Position numbers and translations under genes: made by a program. Below the pieces are notes generated by a model. It ran no database searches. It had not been told where the DNA came from and was given only the letters and a program-made list of their open reading frames with translations. Shown here piece after piece: positions 32,778-42,752 of a stretch of DNA of 64,000 nt. The DNA comes from JAOADN01 sp049323795. Lineage in GTDB: Bacteria > Pseudomonadota > Alphaproteobacteria > Rhodobacterales > Rhodobacteraceae. The stretch spans positions 124,001 to 188,000 of the forward strand of contig JBMOOH010000009.1 of assembly GCA_049323795.1 (NCBI GenBank), read 5' to 3'. Position 1 is the first letter of the stretch. Every line of letters starts with the position of its first letter.

Positions 32778-33848
32778 ATGACCGTCGCCGTCAAAGATCT
32801 GACCCTGACATTCGGCAGCGTGACGGTTCTCGACCGGCTGAACCTCGAGATCGCCGACGGCGAGTTCCTCGTGCTCCTCGGCGCCTCGGGGTGCGGGAAA
32901 TCGACCCTGCTGAACTGCATCGCGGGCCTTCTCGACATCACCGGCGGGCAGGTCTTCATCGGCGGGAAGAACGTGACATGGGAGGAACCCTCGCGCCGCG
33001 GCATCGGGATGGTGTTTCAGTCCTACGCGCTCTACCCGCAGATGACGGTCGGGGGAAACCTGTCCTTCGGTCTTCGCAACGCCGGCATGGCGCGCGACGA
33101 GGTCGCCAGGCGCGTCGCCCGCGCCGCCGAGATCCTCCAGATCGGGCCGCTCCTCAGCCGCAAGCCCGCCGCGCTGTCCGGCGGCCAGCGGCAGCGCGTG
33201 GCCATCGGCCGCGCACTCGTCCGCGACGTGGACGTGTTCCTGTTCGACGAGCCGCTCTCGAACCTCGACGCCAAGCTGCGCGCCGACCTGCGCGTCGAGA
33301 TCAAGCGGCTGCACCAGCGGCTGAGGAACACCGTCATCTACGTCACCCACGACCAGATCGAGGCGATGACGCTCGCCGACCGCATCGCGATCATGAGGAA
33401 CGGCATGATCCAGCAGCTCGCCGCGCCCGCCGACATCTACAACCGGCCCGTCAACAAATACGTCGCCGGTTTCATCGGCAGCCCCGAGATGAACTTCCTC
33501 GACGGCCGGGTCGAGGGCGCGTCCTTCGTCGCGGGCGATGCGCGCATCCCGCTCGACGGCTACGGCTTCGACGGCGGGTGCGCGGACGGACCGGCCTGGT
33601 TCGGCATGCGCCCCGAGCATGTCGCAGCCGGCGGGGCGGCGCGCGGAATGCCCTTCCAGTCGGAATCGACGGTCGAGATCGTCGAGCCGATGGGGTCCGA
33701 CACGCTCGTCTGGACGACGCTCGCCGGACTGGATTTCCGCCTGAGAATGGACGGGCAGGCCCGCGTTGCGCCGGGGGACCGTCTTTTCATCGGCTTCTCG
33801 CCCGAACGCGCCTCGCTCTTCGACAGGCAGACCGAAAAGCGGCTCTGA
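32778..33848 (+). CDS. Sugar ABC transporter ATP-binding protein (UgpC/MsmK type)
   Basis: A 356-residue ATPase. Walker A GASGCGKSTLLN, Q-loop MVFQSYALYP, signature LSGGQRQRVAIGRALVR, Walker B VFLFDEPLSNLD, and switch His in YVTHDQIEAMTLADR, then a C-terminal TOBE regulatory domain (about 240-356, with FGMRPEHV). A dimer of this protein energises the CUT1 importer. It lies 6 nt after permease 2 and 6 nt before the beta-mannosidase gene. Confidence 0.93.
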   Translation: MTVAVKDLTLTFGSVTVLDRLNLEIADGEFLVLLGASGCGKSTLLNCIAGLLDITGGQVFIGGKNVTWEEPSRRGIGMVFQSYALYPQMTVGGNLSFGLRNAGMARDEVARRVARAAEILQIGPLLSRKPAALSGGQRQRVAIGRALVRDVDVFLFDEPLSNLDAKLRADLRVEIKRLHQRLRNTVIYVTHDQIEAMTLADRIAIMRNGMIQQLAAPADIYNRPVNKYVAGFIGSPEMNFLDGRVEGASFVAGDARIPLDGYGFDGGCADGPAWFGMRPEHVAAGGAARGMPFQSESTVEIVEPMGSDTLVWTTLAGLDFRLRMDGQARVAPGDRLFIGFSPERASLFDRQTEKRL

Positions 33849-33854
33849 CCCGGC

Positions 33855-36272
33855 ATGATCGACCTATCCGGCACCTGGCTGCTGTCCGATGAATCTGGTG
33901 AATTCTCGGCGCCCATGGCGGTGCCTGGCGACGGCATCACCGCGCTTTACAAGGCGGGCCTGATCCCCGACCCCTACCGGGGGCGCAACGAATACGGCCT
34001 CCGCTGGATCGCCGAACGCGACTGGGCCATCCGGCGCGAGGTGACGCTCGACCGGACGGACTATGTCTTGGTGGCCGAGATGCTCGACACCGTGGCCGAG
34101 GTGCGGGTGAACGGCACGGTCGTCCTGCGGGCCGACAGCATGTTCCGCGCCCACCGGGCGGATATCTCCGCCGCCGCGCGCATCGGCGCGAACAGCATCG
34201 AGGTCACCTTCCGCTCGCCCGTCCGCGAAGGCGCGGCGCGGCAGGCGGCGCAGCCCTTCCCCGTGCCCTGGCACAGGGGCAACTGCCCGATCCCGAACGG
34301 CAACATGCTGCGCAAGCCGCAATGCGACTTCGGATGGGACTGGAACATCGCCCTCGCCCCCTTCGGCGTCTACGAGGGCATCCGCCTTGAACCCGCCCGC
34401 CCCTTCCGCATTGCCGATGTCATTGTCGGCCAGTCGGGCGATGCGCGGGCGATGCGGGTATCCGTGTCGATCCGGGTCGAGGGCGAGGCCGGGGGCGAGG
34501 CCGTCTCCCTTTCGCTCTGCGGCGTGGCGGGCTCCGGCGTCGTGGCCGACGGCCGCTGCGAGTTGTCGCTCGAGGTGAAGGATCCGGCCCTCTGGTGGCC
34601 GAACGGCCTCGGGCCCCAGCCGCTCCACGAGCTGCAGGTCACGGTCGGCACCGCCACGGCGACGCGCCGCATCGGGCTCAGGACCGTCGATCTCGTCACC
34701 ACCCCCGACACCACCCCCGACACCACCCCCGACACCACCGGCGCGCGCTTCGCCTTCCGCGTCAACGGGCGCGAGGTGTTCATGCGCGGGGCGAACTGGG
34801 TTCCGGCCGACGCGCTCGGGTCGAACATCACGCCCGACACGGTGCTGCCGCTCCTCCGGTCGGCGAGGGACGCGCACATGAACATGATCCGCGTCTGGGG
34901 CGGCGGCCGCTACGAGCCGGACTGGTTCTACGATCTTTGCGACGAACTCGGGCTGATGGTCTGGCAGGACTTCATGTTCGCCTGCCACCTCTACCCTTCG
35001 ATCGACGCCTTTCTGGCCGAGATAGATACTGAAGTCCGCATCCAGACCGCCCGCCTGAACCATCACCCCTGCATTGCCCTCTGGTGCGGCGACAACGAAC
35101 TTCTGGGCGCGCTGAACTGGTTCCGCGAAAGCCGCGACAACCGCGACCGCTACCTCGTCGCCTACGACCGGCTGAACCGCACGGTCGAACGCGCGCTGAA
35201 GGACACCGCCCCGGATGCAGTCTGGTGGCCCTCGTCCCCTTCGCCCGGCCCTCTGTCCTTCGGCGACGCCTGGCACGACGACCGGTCGGGCGACATGCAC
35301 GTCTGGTCGATCTGGCACGAGGGCCGCGATTTCGAGCACTACCGCGACGTCTCGCCCCGGTTCTGCTCGGAATTCGGGTTCCAGTCCTACCCCTCGATGC
35401 CCGTCATCCGCCGCTTCGCGAGCCCTGCGGACTGGAACATCGCCAGCCCCGTAATGGAGAGCCACCAGAAGAACGCCGGCGGCAACGCGCGCATCGCCGA
35501 GACGATGTTCCGCTACTTCCGCTTTCCGGCGGGGTTCGAGAACTTCGTCTATCTCAGCCAGGTCCAGCAGGGGCTGGCGATCAAGACCGCCGTGTCGCAC
35601 TGGCGGAGCCTCAAGCCCCACTGCATGGGCACGCTCTACTGGCAGCTCAACGACACCTGGCCCGTCTGCTCCTGGGCCAGCCTCGACCACGGCGGCAACT
35701 GGAAGCTTCTGCACCACATGGCCCGGCGCTTCTTCGCGCCCGTTTTCGTGGCCGCGGTGCCGGTCGAGAGCGGCTTCCACCTCAAGGGCATGAACGACGG
35801 GCCGCAGGATGTTACCCTGTCGGTCCAGATCGCGGCGGCGCGGATGGACGGCACGACCCGCCCCCTCGGCCAGACGACCCTCTCCCTTCGCACCGACATC
35901 GCGCAGGTGGTGGCCGAGATCGCGGGCGACGCGCTGGCCGAGGGCGAGGTCCTGGCCTTCACCTGGCAGGGCAGCGACGGCACGCGGTCGGGCGACGTCT
36001 TCAACCCGAAGCCCTGGAAGAGCTACGACCTCCTCCCCCCGGGCCTCGTGCACCATGTCACGCAGGATGGCGCCCTCTGCCGCATCGCCCTCTCCGTCAC
36101 CGCGCTCGCCCCCTTCGTCGCGGTCGAAGCCGATGTCGAAGGGCGGTTTTCAGCCAATGCAGTGACGCTTTTCCCCGGCTTCCCGGCCGAGATCACCTTC
36201 ACGCCGCGCGACCCCGGCGCGATGCCGACGTTCTCCCTCCGCGACCTTCACGCCGCGACCCATGGTGCCTAG
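33855..36272 (+). CDS. Glycoside hydrolase family 2 beta-mannosidase (cytoplasmic)
   Basis: An 805-residue GH2 enzyme. N-terminal jelly-roll (about 1-175, IDLSGTWLL and KPQCDFGWDWNIAL, the latter a beta-mannosidase mark), an immunoglobulin-like domain (about 176-280), a TIM-barrel (about 296-600) and C-terminal beta domains. The acid/base is Glu415 in WCGDNEL and the nucleophile Glu506 in FCSEFGFQ. The enzyme has no signal peptide, so it acts in the cytoplasm on imported short beta-mannosides, releasing mannose. An unusual (TPDT) repeat sits at residues 282-295, at the domain junction. Beta-mannosidase is the best family choice; other beta-glycosides cannot be excluded. Confidence 0.88.
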   Translation: MIDLSGTWLLSDESGEFSAPMAVPGDGITALYKAGLIPDPYRGRNEYGLRWIAERDWAIRREVTLDRTDYVLVAEMLDTVAEVRVNGTVVLRADSMFRAHRADISAAARIGANSIEVTFRSPVREGAARQAAQPFPVPWHRGNCPIPNGNMLRKPQCDFGWDWNIALAPFGVYEGIRLEPARPFRIADVIVGQSGDARAMRVSVSIRVEGEAGGEAVSLSLCGVAGSGVVADGRCELSLEVKDPALWWPNGLGPQPLHELQVTVGTATATRRIGLRTVDLVTTPDTTPDTTPDTTGARFAFRVNGREVFMRGANWVPADALGSNITPDTVLPLLRSARDAHMNMIRVWGGGRYEPDWFYDLCDELGLMVWQDFMFACHLYPSIDAFLAEIDTEVRIQTARLNHHPCIALWCGDNELLGALNWFRESRDNRDRYLVAYDRLNRTVERALKDTAPDAVWWPSSPSPGPLSFGDAWHDDRSGDMHVWSIWHEGRDFEHYRDVSPRFCSEFGFQSYPSMPVIRRFASPADWNIASPVMESHQKNAGGNARIAETMFRYFRFPAGFENFVYLSQVQQGLAIKTAVSHWRSLKPHCMGTLYWQLNDTWPVCSWASLDHGGNWKLLHHMARRFFAPVFVAAVPVESGFHLKGMNDGPQDVTLSVQIAAARMDGTTRPLGQTTLSLRTDIAQVVAEIAGDALAEGEVLAFTWQGSDGTRSGDVFNPKPWKSYDLLPPGLVHHVTQDGALCRIALSVTALAPFVAVEADVEGRFSANAVTLFPGFPAEITFTPRDPGAMPTFSLRDLHAATHGA
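34698..34739 (+). repeat. 12-bp tandem repeat inside the beta-mannosidase gene
   Basis: Three exact copies of ACCACCCCCGAC plus a half copy, in frame, coding T-T-P-D four residues at a time at the Ig/TIM-barrel junction. Units are multiples of 3 nt, so copy-number change would leave the frame intact. Confidence 0.9.
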
Positions 36273-36284
36273 AAAGGACATCCC

Positions 36285-37040
36285 ATGACCGATTTCTCAT
36301 ACCAGCTCTACAGTTCGCGGAACTTCGGACCCCTCGACGCCACGCTCCGCCTTCTCGCCGGCCTCGGCTATGCGCAGGTCGAAGGCTACGGCGGGCTCTA
36401 CGGGAGCGACGCGGCGCTCAGGACGCTCGAAAAGGGCCTGAAGGACACGGGCCTTTCCATGCCCACGGGGCATTTCGGCTTCGACATGGTCTCGGGCGAC
36501 CCCAAGCGCGTTCTTTCCATCGCCAGAGGACTCGGGCTGACGGGCGTCATCGTCCCCTACATCATGCCCGACGACCGCCCGAAGGACGCGAAGGGATGGG
36601 AGGCCTACGGCAAGTCGCTGGCCAGGGCCGGCGCCCCGATCCGCGATGCGGGCCTCTTCTTCGGCTACCACAACCATGACTTCGAATACGCCCCGGTCGA
36701 TGGCGGCCACCTGCCGCTCGACCTGATCCTTGGCGCCGACGACTCCCTCGTCCTCGAATTCGATGTCGCCTGGTCCGTCCGGGGCAGGACCGACCCCCTG
36801 ACCACCATCGGCAGGTACGGCAGCCGCATCCGCGCCGCGCATGTCAAGGACATCGCCCCGGCCGGGCAGAACGCCGATCAGGACGGCTGGGCCGACGTGG
36901 GCGACGGCGTCATGCCCTGGCCCGCGCTGATGGCCGCGCTGAGAAAGGCCGGCACCCGGTATTTCGTCATCGAACACGACAACCCCAGCGACGAGCGGCG
37001 CTTCGCCTCGCGGTCGCTTGCCGCCGTCAGGGCGATGTGA
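36285..37040 (+). CDS. TIM-barrel sugar isomerase/epimerase-like protein (AP endonuclease 2 family)
   Basis: A 251-residue protein of the xylose-isomerase-like TIM-barrel superfamily. Metal-site signatures are FGYHNHDFEY, VLEFDVAWSVRGRTDP, RAAHVKDI and YFVIEHDNPSDERR, giving the usual Glu/Asp/His set. Members include sugar isomerases, epimerases and, in glycoside pathways, lyases of 3-keto sugars. Its neighbours are the GH2 enzyme (12 nt upstream) and the Gfo/Idh/MocA oxidoreductase, so it most likely handles the imported sugar or its oxidised product. An AGAAAGGA ribosome site precedes the ATG. Exact reaction is not resolved. Confidence 0.75.
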   Translation: MTDFSYQLYSSRNFGPLDATLRLLAGLGYAQVEGYGGLYGSDAALRTLEKGLKDTGLSMPTGHFGFDMVSGDPKRVLSIARGLGLTGVIVPYIMPDDRPKDAKGWEAYGKSLARAGAPIRDAGLFFGYHNHDFEYAPVDGGHLPLDLILGADDSLVLEFDVAWSVRGRTDPLTTIGRYGSRIRAAHVKDIAPAGQNADQDGWADVGDGVMPWPALMAALRKAGTRYFVIEHDNPSDERRFASRSLAAVRAM

Positions 37041-37051
37041 GGAGAGGGATC

Positions 37052-38179
37052 ATGCAAGGCATCGGAATCATCGGCGCGGGCAACATCTCGGCCGCCTACC
37101 TGCGGCTCGCGCCGCTCTTCAGGGGCCTCGAGGTTCGCGCCATCGCCGACGTGAACCACGCGGCGGCCGGGGCGCGCGCGAAGGAGTTCGGCGTCAGGGC
37201 GCTGCCGGTCGATGACCTTCTCGCCGCGAAGGACATCGACATCGTCGTCAACCTCACGGTCCCGGAGGCGCACTACCCGGTGACGAGGCGCATCCTCGAA
37301 TCCGGCAAGCACGCCTATTCGGAAAAGCCCTTCGTGCTGACGCTGGAACAGGGCGAGGACCTCCGTGCCATCTGCAAGGCCAGGGGCCTGCGCATCGGTT
37401 CGGCCCCCGACACCTTCCTCGGCGGCGCGCATCAGGCGGCACGGGCGGCGATCGACGAGGGGCGCGTCGGCAAGGTCGTGGCGGGCACTGCGCATGTGCT
37501 CAACCACGGGATGGAGCACTGGCACCCGAACCCGGGCTTCTTCTTCCTGCCGGGCGCGGGCCCGATGCTCGACCTCGGCCCCTACTATGTCACCAACCTG
37601 ATCCAGCTTCTCGGCCCCGTCCGCCGCGTCGGCGCGCTCGCCACGGCCCCGTTTCCCGACCGTCCGGTCACGGCCGCCGGCCCGATGCAGGGCAAGACCG
37701 TCCCGGTCAGGACGCCCACGAACATCCACGCGCTGCTCGACTTCCATTCGGGGGCGACGATCACCCTCTCGACCTCGTGGGACGTCTGGGCGCACCGTCA
37801 CGCGCACATGGAGCTTTACGGCTCGGGGGGCTCGCTCTACGTGCCCGACCCGAACTTCTTCGGCGGTACCGTCGAAGCGACCGGCCGCGGGCCTGCCGCG
37901 ACCGCGCTCGACACCGCCTCGCACCCCTTCGGCATCCCGAACGAGGAGCACCCGCAGGGCATGGTCGCGAACTACCGCACCGCCGGCCTCGCCGACATGG
38001 CGATCGCCATCGAGGAAGGCCGCCCGCACCGCTGCTCGATGGAGCTGGCGCTGCACGCCGTCGACGTGATGACGGCCTGCCTGAAGTCTGGCGAGACCGG
38101 GCGGTTCGTCACCCTGACGACGACCTGCGAGCGACCTGCGGCCCTGTCGGCGGCGGAAGCGCGGGCGCTCTTGAGGTAG
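37052..38179 (+). CDS. Gfo/Idh/MocA family sugar oxidoreductase
   Basis: A 375-residue NAD(P)-dependent oxidoreductase. The Rossmann motif is GIIGAGNISAAYL (residues 4-16) and the catalytic Lys lies in YSEKPFVLT, the 'E-K-P' mark of the family. The C-terminal substrate domain has LDLGPYYVTNLIQLLGPVRR. Such enzymes oxidise sugar hydroxyls, often at C3 or C1. Start ATG 37052 follows GAGGAGAGGG. The order GH2, TIM barrel, this enzyme and an aldo/keto reductase suggests an oxidative route for the imported sugar. Confidence 0.82.
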   Translation: MQGIGIIGAGNISAAYLRLAPLFRGLEVRAIADVNHAAAGARAKEFGVRALPVDDLLAAKDIDIVVNLTVPEAHYPVTRRILESGKHAYSEKPFVLTLEQGEDLRAICKARGLRIGSAPDTFLGGAHQAARAAIDEGRVGKVVAGTAHVLNHGMEHWHPNPGFFFLPGAGPMLDLGPYYVTNLIQLLGPVRRVGALATAPFPDRPVTAAGPMQGKTVPVRTPTNIHALLDFHSGATITLSTSWDVWAHRHAHMELYGSGGSLYVPDPNFFGGTVEATGRGPAATALDTASHPFGIPNEEHPQGMVANYRTAGLADMAIAIEEGRPHRCSMELALHAVDVMTACLKSGETGRFVTLTTTCERPAALSAAEARALLR

Positions 38180-38202
38180 GCTACGAATCGCCGGCAGCAG
38201 CC

Positions 38203-38230
38203 GGGCGGCGCGCATCGGGCCGCGCCGCCC
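38203..38230 (+). terminator. Hairpin between the oxidoreductase and aldo/keto reductase genes
   Basis: A perfect 10-bp GC-only stem (GGGCGGCGCG / CGCGCCGCCC) with an 8-nt loop, followed by a pyrimidine-rich CTTTCCCTTTCC. It may end or attenuate the operon before the last two genes. Confidence 0.6.
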
Positions 38231-38252
38231 CTTTCCCTTTCCGGACGGACCC

Positions 38253-39277
<1,025 letters not shown>

Positions 39278-39281
<4 letters not shown>

Positions 39282-40111
39282 CGGTGCGTTCGGCGCTCTG
39301 CATCCACGACCTCGCCTCGGGGCAGGACCGCGTCGTCCTCGAAACGCCGCGCCTGATCGAAGCGCCGAACTGGCTTCCCGACGGCTCGGCGCTGATCGTG
39401 AACGGCGACGGACGGCTTTTCCGTGTGCCGCTCGACCGGCCGAGTCTGGCCAGGATAGACACGGGTTTTGCCACCCGCCTCAACAACGACCACGGCGTGT
39501 CGCCCGACGGAACGCGGCTCGTCCTCTCGAACCACACCGTCCCCGGACAATCCTGCATCTACACGCTTCCCGTCCAGGGAGGCGAGCCGCGGCAGGTCAC
39601 GGCGAACACGCCGTCCTGGTGGCACGGCTGGTCGCCCGACGGCGCCCGCCTCGCCTATGCCGCCGTCCGCGACGGGGTCTTCCGCATCTGCACGATCCCC
39701 GTCGGGGGCGGGAAGGAGTTCCGCGTCACGTCAGGCGGCGGCCATCACGACGGGCCGGACTACACGCCTGACGGCGCGTGGATCTGGTTCAACTCCGATC
39801 AGCGCGGCGGCATGCAACTCTGGCGCATCCGCCCCGACGGCCGCGACCGTCAGCGCATGACGGACGACGACCGGGTCAACTGGTTCCCCCATCCCTCGCC
39901 CGACGGACGCCACGTCCTCTACCTGTCCTACGAAGCCGGAACCGAAGGCCACCCGCGCGACCGGAGTGTCGAGCTGCGCCTGATGCCGGCCGGCGGAGGC
40001 CCGGCGCGAACGCTCGTCCGCCTCTTCGGCGGGCAGGGCACGATCAACGTCCCCTGCTGGAAAAGCGACGGGACCGCCTTTGCCTATGTGCGCTACATCC
40101 CGCCGGAATGA
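39278..40111 (+). CDS. TolB-like six-bladed propeller protein of sugar loci
   Basis: A 277-residue cytoplasmic protein (no signal peptide) built of PD40/WD40-like blades. Repeated S-P-D-G turns occur at HGVSPDGTRL, HGWSPDGARLAY, HHDGPDYTPDGAWIW and HPSPDGRHVLYLSY, and each blade is preceded by a conserved His. The His residues sit near one face, reminiscent of the metal site of oligogalacturonate lyases (PL22), so an enzymatic rather than structural role is possible. It is the last gene of the beta-mannoside locus, overlapping the aldo/keto reductase gene by 4 nt. The substrate is unknown. Confidence 0.65.
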
Positions 40112-40113
40112 CC

Positions 40114-41415
40114 CTACTGCGCCGCGATCTCGCGCTGCACGCCGAGGAGCCCGTCGGTCACCTGCGACAGCGCCAGCGCGGCCGCGCCATGCGCCCAGAG
40201 CAGATCGCCCCAGGCGTGGATCTCGATCTTCGGCGGCGGCCGGCCGGAATCGATCGCCAGCGCCTCGATCTCGGCCAGGGTGTCCCCGGCATAGAGGTAG
40301 TCATAGCGCATCCGCTCGCCCGACAGGATGATCAGACCCGGATCGAACAGGTTGACGACGTTGGCAAGGCCCAGCGCCAGATAGCGCCCCGCGCGGCGGA
40401 AGATCGACCGGGCCGCACCGTTCCCGGCCTTGGCGTGGTCATAGAGACTTTCCAGGAGAACGTTGACCGACTGGGTTTCACGGTTCGACCAGTTGAGCGC
40501 CGTCGTCGCCTCGCGCACCAGCGCATAGTCGGCGACATAGGCTTCGAGACAGCCCCTCTGCCCGCAGCGGCACAGGGCCCCGTCGAGTTGCACCTTCGTG
40601 TGGCCGAGCTCCATCCCGAGGCCGCGCGCGCCCCTGTATACGCGGTGATTGATCACCAGCCCCATGCCGACGCCGTGTTCAATCGTCACCACGGCGAAAT
40701 CCGACCGGCTGCGGCCCGCCCCGAACCAGAGTTCGGCGAGCGACACGAGGTTCGCGTCGTTGTCCACATGGACCGGCAGCGCGAGCCGCGCCGAAAGCAG
40801 TTCGGCCAGGGGAAGGCGCCCGGTCGAGAGGACGGGCGACCAGAGGACGGTGCCGGTGTCCGATTCGACGTAGCCCGGCACACCCACACCGACCGCGGAG
40901 AGATCGTGTACTGCAATCCCGGCCTTCCCGCACACCTGTGTCAGAAGCGTCTCGACCGTGTCGGCGAGCACGCCCGGCTCCATCGCCGCCGGATTGCGCG
41001 AGAACGCCAGGTCGGACACGAGGTTTCCGGCGAAATCCACGATGACGGCCGTATGCTCGCGGTCCGAGATCTTGATTCCGGCAGCAAGATGCGCCGAGGG
41101 GCGCACCCCCAGGGCGACCGCCGGCCTTCCCCGGCCCGGATCGCTGTCGCGCCGCGCTGTCACCTCGTGCAGAAGCCCCGCCTCGATGAGTTCGGAAGTG
41201 ATCGTCGTGACGCTGGCCGGGCTGACGTTCAGCTCCTTCGCAACCTGGATGCGCGGCATCGTTCCCGCCGCCCGGACCCGCTCGAAGATCTGCTGGCGGA
41301 GCGACCGGGTGCTTTCGGACAAGGCGGGAATCATCGGCCCGCAGCCGAGGCTGGCCGTCTCGCTCTTTCCGCCCGACATGCGGTGCATTATTTCGGCCCT
41401 CGAAAAATTCGACAT
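40114..41415 (-). CDS. ROK-family repressor of the xylose operon (XylR-like)
   Basis: A 433-residue regulator with an N-terminal winged helix-turn-helix (about 45-95; SPASVTTITSELIEAGLL) and a ROK sugar-kinase-like domain with the zinc motif CRCGQRGCLEA and HVDNDANLVSLAELWFGAG. It is divergent from xylF, so it is the likely repressor of the xylose genes, with D-xylose as inducer. Start 41415 is the longest; an alternative is ATG 41388 with GAGGG upstream. The inverted repeat at 41419-41447 abuts the start, so autoregulation is likely. It converges with the propeller gene. Confidence 0.88.
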   Translation of the reverse strand: MSNFSRAEIMHRMSGGKSETASLGCGPMIPALSESTRSLRQQIFERVRAAGTMPRIQVAKELNVSPASVTTITSELIEAGLLHEVTARRDSDPGRGRPAVALGVRPSAHLAAGIKISDREHTAVIVDFAGNLVSDLAFSRNPAAMEPGVLADTVETLLTQVCGKAGIAVHDLSAVGVGVPGYVESDTGTVLWSPVLSTGRLPLAELLSARLALPVHVDNDANLVSLAELWFGAGRSRSDFAVVTIEHGVGMGLVINHRVYRGARGLGMELGHTKVQLDGALCRCGQRGCLEAYVADYALVREATTALNWSNRETQSVNVLLESLYDHAKAGNGAARSIFRRAGRYLALGLANVVNLFDPGLIILSGERMRYDYLYAGDTLAEIEALAIDSGRPPPKIEIHAWGDLLWAHGAAALALSQVTDGLLGVQREIAAQ

Positions 41416-41418
41416 CGG

Positions 41419-41447
41419 GTCAGTACCGATATGGCATGGTTACTGAC
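41419..41447. promoter_or_regulatory. Inverted repeat, likely ROK (XylR-like) operator
   Basis: GTCAGTA and TACTGAC form a perfect 7-bp inverted repeat separated by 15 bp, just upstream of the repressor start and between the divergent genes. The arms are about two helical turns apart centre to centre. A TTGACA (41520-41525) further along could be a -35 of xylF; no clean -10 was found. Confidence 0.55.
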
Positions 41448-41614
41448 CAAATCCTTCGGCGCTCCGGCGAATTCTTTTAGTGTCGCAGGATCTGCCGCCT
41501 TTGACCATCCCTTTTTAATTTGACAACTGAAATTATTCTGGGCAACTTCCGCACACACCGGCGAATCCGCCGTGTCCAAGGGCCCGTTTCAGGCCCATCC
41601 GTGGGAGGTACTAC

Positions 41615-42652
41615 ATGCACAAGGCCATTGTGGCCGCCGCGTTGCTCGCGGCCGGCTTCGCCACTCCGGCACTCGCCGATGGCAAGAAGATCGCTGTCTC
41701 CTGGAAGACGTTCCAGGAAGAGCGGTGGAAGACCGACGAAGTCGCCATCAAGGCGGTCGTCGAGGCTGCAGGCGACACCTACATCTCGACCGATGCCCAG
41801 GGCTCGGCGCAGAAGCAGGCGGCGGACATCGAGGGCCTGATCGGTCAGGGCGTGGACGTCATCCTGGTCGTCGCCTTCGACAGCGACGCGATCCTGCCGT
41901 CAATCCAGAAGATCAGCGACGCGGGCATCAAGGCGATCGCCTACGACGTCCAGTTCGAAGACCCGAACGCGCTCTACATCACCTTCGACAACGTCGGCGT
42001 CGGCCGCCTGATGGCCAAGACGATGCTCGAGAAGGGCAAGTCCGAGGGCAACTTCGCCTTCATCAAGGGCGACAAGGGCGACCCGAACGCGACCTTCCTG
42101 TTCCAGGGCATCATGGAAGTCCTGAAGCCGAACATGGACGCGGGCAAGATCAAGAACGTCTGCGAGACCTTCACCGATGGCTGGAAGCCCGACAACGCCC
42201 AGAAGAACATGGAACAGTGTCTGACCGCCAACAACAACGCGGTTGACGCCGTCATCTCCGAAAACGACGGCATGGCCGGCGGCGTCGTCGCCGCCCTGGA
42301 AGCCCAGGGCCTCGCCGGCTCCGTTCCGGTCACCGGCCAGGACGGCGACAAGGCCGCCCTGAACCGCGTCGCGCTCGGCACGCAGCTCGTCTCGGTCTGG
42401 AAGGACAGCCGCGCGCTCGGCAAGGTCGCCGGCGAGGCGGCGGTCGCCCTTGCGAACGGCACGGCGATGGACGCGCTGCCCGGCGCCAGCAAGTTCGCGG
42501 GCGGCAAGAACAAGGTCGAGATGAACGCGATCCTCCTGGCCCCGAACCCGATCACCAAGGACAACCTGTCCGACGTGATCGACGCGGGCTGGATCAGCAA
42601 GGCCGAGGCCTGCGCGGGCGTCGCGGCCGGCGCCGTTCCCGCCTGCGGCTGA
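41615..42652 (+). CDS. xylF: D-xylose ABC transporter substrate-binding protein
   Basis: A 345-residue periplasmic sugar-binding protein (PBP1-like). Signal peptide 1-21 (cleaved after ALA). KIAVSWKTFQEERWKTDE is the opening of XylF-type binding proteins and carries sugar-contacting residues, followed by ADIEGLIGQGVDVILVVAFD and ISENDGMAGGVVAALE. It delivers xylose to XylH/XylG. A GGGAGG ribosome site precedes ATG 41615. A 13-bp hairpin follows the gene, as after the other binding protein in this window. Confidence 0.92.
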   Translation: MHKAIVAAALLAAGFATPALADGKKIAVSWKTFQEERWKTDEVAIKAVVEAAGDTYISTDAQGSAQKQAADIEGLIGQGVDVILVVAFDSDAILPSIQKISDAGIKAIAYDVQFEDPNALYITFDNVGVGRLMAKTMLEKGKSEGNFAFIKGDKGDPNATFLFQGIMEVLKPNMDAGKIKNVCETFTDGWKPDNAQKNMEQCLTANNNAVDAVISENDGMAGGVVAALEAQGLAGSVPVTGQDGDKAALNRVALGTQLVSVWKDSRALGKVAGEAAVALANGTAMDALPGASKFAGGKNKVEMNAILLAPNPITKDNLSDVIDAGWISKAEACAGVAAGAVPACG

Positions 42653-42679
42653 TCCCCGCCGGACATCCGAGCCGAAACC

Positions 42680-42711
42680 GGGGCCGCGCCGCAGTCTGGC
42701 GGCGCGGCCCC
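42680..42711 (+). terminator. Intra-operon hairpin after xylF
   Basis: A perfect 13-bp GC stem (GGGGCCGCGCCGC and its complement) with a 6-nt loop, between xylF and xylH. No U-tract follows beyond CTTCAT. It probably stabilises xylF mRNA or limits read-through. Confidence 0.7.
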
Positions 42712-42752
42712 TTCATAGGCGCGGGACCCAGCGCCACCAGGGGAGCCAAGTC

